A stretch of DNA of 64,000 nt from Nocardioides pini (GTDB lineage Bacteria > Actinomycetota > Actinomycetes > Propionibacteriales > Nocardioidaceae). The stretch's first letter is position 1. Every line of letters begins with the position of its first letter. Where the stretch lies: contig NZ_JAPPUX010000003.1 of NCBI RefSeq assembly GCF_026712185.1, positions 310,001-374,000 on the forward strand, given 5' to 3'. Of this stretch, positions 60,521-64,000 are shown piece after piece. The notes under the pieces are model-generated. The model worked only from the letters and a program-made list of their open reading frames with translations. It made no database searches and was not told the origin of the DNA. The translations under genes and the position numbers were made by a program.

Positions 60521-61942
60521 GTGTCTCGCTCCGCCTTCCGCCGCAGTGCCCTCCTCGCGACCGCCCTCACGGTCGCGCTGACGACGGCCGCGTGCACCGG
60601 GAACGCCGAGCCCGCGTCCGAGCCCTCGAAGCCGCCGGCCTCGTCGGGCAAGCCGACGGAGAAGCCCCGCGAGGTCACCTTCGGCGCCTACGGCACCGAG
60701 GAGGAGGTCGCCGCCTTCCAGAGCGTCGTCGACTCCTTCAACGCCTCCTCCACGACCCGCGAGGTCACCTTGAAGTCGTGGCCCGACCACGAGTCCGCCG
60801 TCGCCGACGTGCTCGCCGGCAACGCCCCGGACGCCTTCCTGACCTCGCGCATCGACCTCGACCAGCTCGTCGAGGGCGAGGCGCTGCAGCCGGTGAGCCT
60901 GCTGCTCGACGAGCGCGGCGTGGACTTCGGCGACCGCTTCTCGCGCGACGCCGTCGACGCCTTCGCGATGGACGACGAGCTCCAGTGCATGGCGTACTCG
61001 GTGTCCCCGATGGTCGTCTACTACAACACCGACATCGTCGACTTCGACAAGATGGAACGTCGCGGCTTCGACGTGCCCTCCGCCAACGACGAGGGCAAGC
61101 GGGAGCGCTGGACGCTCGCGCAGTTCGGCGCGGCCGCCCAGTTCGCCAGCCGTCGCGGCGACCGTCGTGGCGTCTGGATCGACCCGACCCTGCAGGGCCT
61201 GGCGCCGTTCATCTACTCCGGCGACGGCCAGGTCTTCGACGACGACCGCGAGCCCACCTCGCTGGCCTTCTCGGACGACAACACGCGCGAGGCGCTCAGC
61301 GAGACCCTCGCGATCCTCCGCGACTCCGCGGTCACCCCGACCAACGCCCAGCTCGCCCGGGCGACGCCCGTCCAGCTGTTCAAGCGCGGCGAGCTCGCGA
61401 TGGTCGCCGGCTTCCGCAACCTCGTGCCGCAGCTGCGCGACGCCGAGGACCTCGACTTCGACGTGCTGCCGATGCCGACCATCGACAACCGCGCCACCGT
61501 CGGCGACATCAGCGGGCTGTGCATCTCGGCGGACTCCGAGGTGGTCAACGACGCGGCCGACTTCATCGCGTACGCCGTCTCCGACGAGGCGATCGCCACG
61601 GTCGCCTCCACCGGCTACATCGTCCCGGCCAACACCTCGGTCGCCGCCTCGCCGGAGTTCCTCGCGCCCGACGACGAGCCGCGCAGCTCCGAGGTCTTCA
61701 ACCAGAGCATCCGCTACATGGTGGTCCCGCCGTTCATCGACCAGCGCGAGGAGCTCATCGAGGCGGTCACCCCGTTGCTCGAGCAGCTCGTCACCGCGCC
61801 CGGACCGCTCGACCTCGAGGGGCTGACCGAGGAGATCGACCTGACCTCGCAGGAGATCCTCTCGCCCGTGGAGACCGAGCAGCCCGACGAGTCGGACACG
61901 ACCGATCCCACCGAGGACCCGACCGAGTCGCCCTCGGAGTGA
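60521..61942 (+). CDS. Extracellular solute-binding lipoprotein, orphan
   Basis: 473 residues, GTG start with TAGGGT (60509-60514) six bases upstream. Signal peptide with lipobox TTAAC near residue 27, then a Pro/Ser/Lys linker. A family-1 binding fold follows (TFGAYGTEEEVAAFQSVVDSFNAS in outline, PDAFLTSRIDLDQL, FKRGELAMVAGFRNL). The tail is acidic (TEQPDESDTTDPTEDPTESPSE in outline), unusual for an uptake protein. No permease or ATPase is near. Its stop codon lies in the first copy of a 22-bp direct repeat. Confidence 0.88.
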   Translation: MSRSAFRRSALLATALTVALTTAACTGNAEPASEPSKPPASSGKPTEKPREVTFGAYGTEEEVAAFQSVVDSFNASSTTREVTLKSWPDHESAVADVLAGNAPDAFLTSRIDLDQLVEGEALQPVSLLLDERGVDFGDRFSRDAVDAFAMDDELQCMAYSVSPMVVYYNTDIVDFDKMERRGFDVPSANDEGKRERWTLAQFGAAAQFASRRGDRRGVWIDPTLQGLAPFIYSGDGQVFDDDREPTSLAFSDDNTREALSETLAILRDSAVTPTNAQLARATPVQLFKRGELAMVAGFRNLVPQLRDAEDLDFDVLPMPTIDNRATVGDISGLCISADSEVVNDAADFIAYAVSDEAIATVASTGYIVPANTSVAASPEFLAPDDEPRSSEVFNQSIRYMVVPPFIDQREELIEAVTPLLEQLVTAPGPLDLEGLTEEIDLTSQEILSPVETEQPDESDTTDPTEDPTESPSE

Positions 61943-62111
61943 GGCCCGCTGGCCGGTCCGGGCCCGCTGCGTCATACGAGCCGGGACCTATAGGTGCGGA
62001 TCGGTATGACGCTGCTCGGTCGGGCGCTGCTGCGTCATACGAGCCGGGACCCATAGGTGCGGATCGGTATGACGCAGCCAGGCGCCAGCCGCCCTCGGAG
62101 TGAGGCCCGCT
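61929..62111. repeat. Two 50-bp inverted-repeat units between 22-bp direct repeats
   Basis: Positions 61929-61950 and 62090-62111 are an identical 22-bp direct repeat. Between them lie 61966-62015 and 62029-62078, two 50-bp units differing at two bases. Each unit has GCTGCGTCATAC at one end and its complement at the other (perfect in the second unit) and an ACCTATAGGT-like core (perfect in the first). The block fills the gap between convergent genes. Confidence 0.88.
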
Positions 62112-63399
62112 ACTCCCGCTCGGCGCCCAGGATCGCGCCGACGAGCGCGCCGGTCACCAGCTCGGCCTGCCAGGGCCGGGCGCCGTAGGACGCCAGCTGG
62201 GCGCGGACGGCCCCGGCCAGCTCGGCCGGCTCCCGGGTCGACGGGGGCGCCCACATCAGCCGGCGGAGGTAGTCGGGGGTGAGGAGGTTCTCCACCGGCA
62301 GGTGGTGCACCTCGGCGAGGTTGAGCATCGCCTCGCGCGCGGCCTTGAAGCGCCGGTCGGCGACCGGCTCGCGGTCGGCCCAGGTGCGGGGGTGCGGGGG
62401 TCCGTCGCCGCGCGGGGCGCGGGTGGGCAGGTCGTCCTCGTCCATGTCGCGGACCCGCTGCAGCGCCTCGACCCACGTCGTGGCGTAGCGGCTCGCGCCC
62501 CGTCCGTGGAAACCCTGCGTCGACAGCAGCGCCCGCCGGTCGGTCGGCATCGCGGTGGCCGCGACGACGATGGCCGAGTCCGGGAGGATCCGGCCGGGCG
62601 TCACGTCGCGCTCGGCGGCGATGGCGTCGCGGGCCTCCCACAGCGCTCGCGCGGCGCCCAGTGCGCGGCGCCCGCGCAGCCGGTGCACCCCGGACGTACG
62701 ACGCCACGCGTCGACGCGGACGGCCGGCTCGAAGCCCAGCAGGTGGTCGAACTCCTGCCGCGCCCACTCGGCCTTGCCGGCCCGCTCGAGCTCGGTGGCC
62801 ATGTGGTCGCGGAGCTCGAGGAGGACCTCGACGTCGAGCGCGGCGTACTCCAGCCAGGGCTTGGGCAGCGGACGGGTCGACCAGTCGGCGGCCGAGTGCT
62901 CCTTGCGCATGCGCTGGCCGAGCACGGTCTCGACCAGGGTGGCGAGGCCGACGCGGGGGTAGCCGAGGAGGCGGCCGGCGAGCTCGGTGTCGAAGAGGCT
63001 CGTCGGGGTCAGCCCGACCTCGCGCAGGCAGGGCAGGTCCTGGGTGGCGGCGTGCAGGATCCACTCGGTGCCGTCGAGGGCCTCCTGCAGCGGCGCCAGG
63101 GTCGACATGCCGATCGGGTCGACCAGCCAGGTGCCGGCGCCCTCGCGGCGCAGCTGGATGAGGTAGGCGCGGTTGGAGTAGCGGTAGCCGGACGCGCGCT
63201 CGGCGTCGATGGCGACCGGCCCGGTCGCGGCGGCGAGGGCGGCGCAGGCCTCCAGCAGGCCCTCGTCGGTGTCGACCACCTCGGGCAGGCCGTCGCGGAG
63301 CTCGAGCAGCGGGGCAGGCGGCGGGGGCGGCGTCTCGACCTCGGCCGGCTCGCCCTCGGGTGGGGCTCCGGCGGGGGAGTGCTCCGCGTTGTCGGGCAT
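62110..63399 (-). CDS. rnd: Ribonuclease D
   Basis: 429 residues. The DEDD exonuclease signature is complete: AIDAERASGYRYSNRAYLIQL (D and E), HAATQDLPCL, DTELAGRLLGYP and YAALDVEVLLEL. An HRDC domain follows at about 245-330 (RRALGAARALWEARDAIAAE in outline) for RNA binding. It trims tRNA and rRNA 3' ends. An acidic/Pro-rich N-terminus of 28 residues precedes the nuclease. The gene begins five bases after the DUF3000 stop, so the pair is an operon. The stop codon overlaps the direct repeat. Confidence 0.93.
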   Translation of the reverse strand: MPDNAEHSPAGAPPEGEPAEVETPPPPPAPLLELRDGLPEVVDTDEGLLEACAALAAATGPVAIDAERASGYRYSNRAYLIQLRREGAGTWLVDPIGMSTLAPLQEALDGTEWILHAATQDLPCLREVGLTPTSLFDTELAGRLLGYPRVGLATLVETVLGQRMRKEHSAADWSTRPLPKPWLEYAALDVEVLLELRDHMATELERAGKAEWARQEFDHLLGFEPAVRVDAWRRTSGVHRLRGRRALGAARALWEARDAIAAERDVTPGRILPDSAIVVAATAMPTDRRALLSTQGFHGRGASRYATTWVEALQRVRDMDEDDLPTRAPRGDGPPHPRTWADREPVADRRFKAAREAMLNLAEVHHLPVENLLTPDYLRRLMWAPPSTREPAELAGAVRAQLASYGARPWQAELVTGALVGAILGAERE

Positions 63400-63403
63400 C
63401 GGG

Positions 63404-64000
63404 TCAGGTGCCGCGCTGTCCGCGTCGGCTGGGGATCGCCGTGACCCCCTCGGGCACCGGCGGCAGCCCGACGGCGGTGCACATCAACTCGCCCCACGCC
63501 TCCACGTGCGCGGTCATGTCGAGGCCACCGGCCTCGTCGACGTCGGGGGTCCAGGACGCGCGGATCTCGACCTGCGCGGTGCCGGCCTCGTCGGCCATCC
63601 CGCCGAAGCTCTCGGTCGTGACGCAGGTGACCGTCCCGGAGGCGGCGTGGTGGCCGGCCCCGTGGGCGTCGAGCGCCTCGACCAGCCACGACCAGCCGAC
63701 CGCGGCCAGCATCGGGTCCGCGCCGAGCTCGGGGTCGATGTCGGCGCGCGCGTAGGCCACGCAGCGGAACGTGCCGTCCCACGCGTCGTTGCCGGCCGGG
63801 TCGTGCAGCAGGATCAGGCGCCCGGTGCCGAGGTCCTCCTCGTCGACCGTGACGTCGGCGCTCAGCGCGGAGGACCACGGCGCGATGCGCTGCGGAGCGG
63901 GCATCTCCTCGCAGAAGACCTCCGGGCGCAGCGAGGCCCGACGCATCGACTCCACAGCCGCGCGGAACTCCGCGGGCCCAGCCGCGGCAGCATTGCCCGG
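63404..64000 (-). CDS. DUF3000 protein, 5' end beyond the window
   Basis: Around 198 residues visible. EFRAAVESMRRASLRPEVFCEEMPAPQRIAPWSSAL (in outline) is the DUF3000 N-terminus; RLILLHDPAGNDAWDGTFRCVAYARADIDPE, MLAAVGWSWLVEAL and AHVEAWGELMCTAVGLPPVPEGV follow. The reading frame stays open with family-like sequence to the right edge, so the true start lies outside; GTG 63955 is internal. In actinobacteria this gene commonly precedes ribonuclease D. Function unknown. Confidence 0.85.
   Translation of the reverse strand, partial: PGNAAAAGPAEFRAAVESMRRASLRPEVFCEEMPAPQRIAPWSSALSADVTVDEEDLGTGRLILLHDPAGNDAWDGTFRCVAYARADIDPELGADPMLAAVGWSWLVEALDAHGAGHHAASGTVTCVTTESFGGMADEAGTAQVEIRASWTPDVDEAGGLDMTAHVEAWGELMCTAVGLPPVPEGVTAIPSRRGQRGT

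Overview
The window is chromosomal DNA from a high-GC actinobacterium, most likely of the Nocardioides / Nocardioidaceae type. This rests on the very high GC content, many GTG starts, a 13E12/DUF222 HNH gene, a conservon (histidine kinase, roadblock, DUF742, GTPase), WXG100 proteins, a WS/DGAT acyltransferase, a DUF3000 plus ribonuclease D pair and many apparently leaderless genes. I see no rRNA, tRNA, insertion sequence or phage. The genus is an inference.

Layout. 1-5.5 kb: a cut-off cupin gene, an acyl-ACP desaturase, and a translationally coupled operon of ECF sigma factor, zinc-finger anti-sigma/membrane fusion, ABC ATPase and two membrane proteins. 5.5-8.2 kb: TetR with a frameshifted VC0807-type membrane gene, then an SPFH protein with a ribbon-helix-helix/AT-hook partner behind a strong inverted repeat. 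8.2-13.9 kb: a duplicated-domain protein, an FMO-LuxR pair, a nucleoside-kinase-like gene and a 13E12 HNH gene with an SOS-like box. 13.9-19 kb: hypotheticals (one broken by two frameshifts), and an SDR and serine hydrolase sharing a 22-bp divergent promoter. 19-22 kb: sugar-type ABC importer without an ATPase. 22-24.7 kb: Fe-S photolyase and a matrixin-like protease.

24.8-29 kb is a polymorphic-toxin neighbourhood: a 457-aa protein with an RNase A-like C-terminus, its CdiI-type immunity gene, and three WXG100-like genes, two of them tandem paralogues. No secretion core is present. 29-33.4 kb: gluconate permease and kinase, and a thioredoxin-reductase/methyltransferase fusion divergent from an XRE-cupin regulator. 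33.7-39.3 kb: a cvnABCD conservon followed by an amino-acid binding lipoprotein. 39-50 kb: cation/H+ antiporter, RelA/SpoT-domain protein, NAGPA glycosidase, orphan DNA methyltransferase, WS/DGAT, glutamate-cysteine-ligase-like enzyme, ThrE exporter and DUF402 protein. 50-64 kb: SDR, two-component system, ECF42 sigma with YCII partner, HrpA helicase, a solitary PemK-like protein beside a possible structured RNA, an orphan binding lipoprotein, ribonuclease D and DUF3000.

The most unusual content is between genes. Several 3' ends, mostly at convergent junctions, carry elaborate palindromic or tandem elements: 23886-23974, 45014-45099 (three perfect palindromes in an 18-6-32-6-18 layout), 49816-50141 (eleven copies of a 14-mer at 31-bp spacing with an orientation switch) and 61929-62111 (two copies of a 50-bp inverted repeat between 22-bp direct repeats). 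A 93-nt segment at 59921-60013 folds on paper into a long helix enclosing three hairpins. These are the best candidates for undescribed elements. Three probable one-base deletions, all in G/C runs, may be assembly errors.
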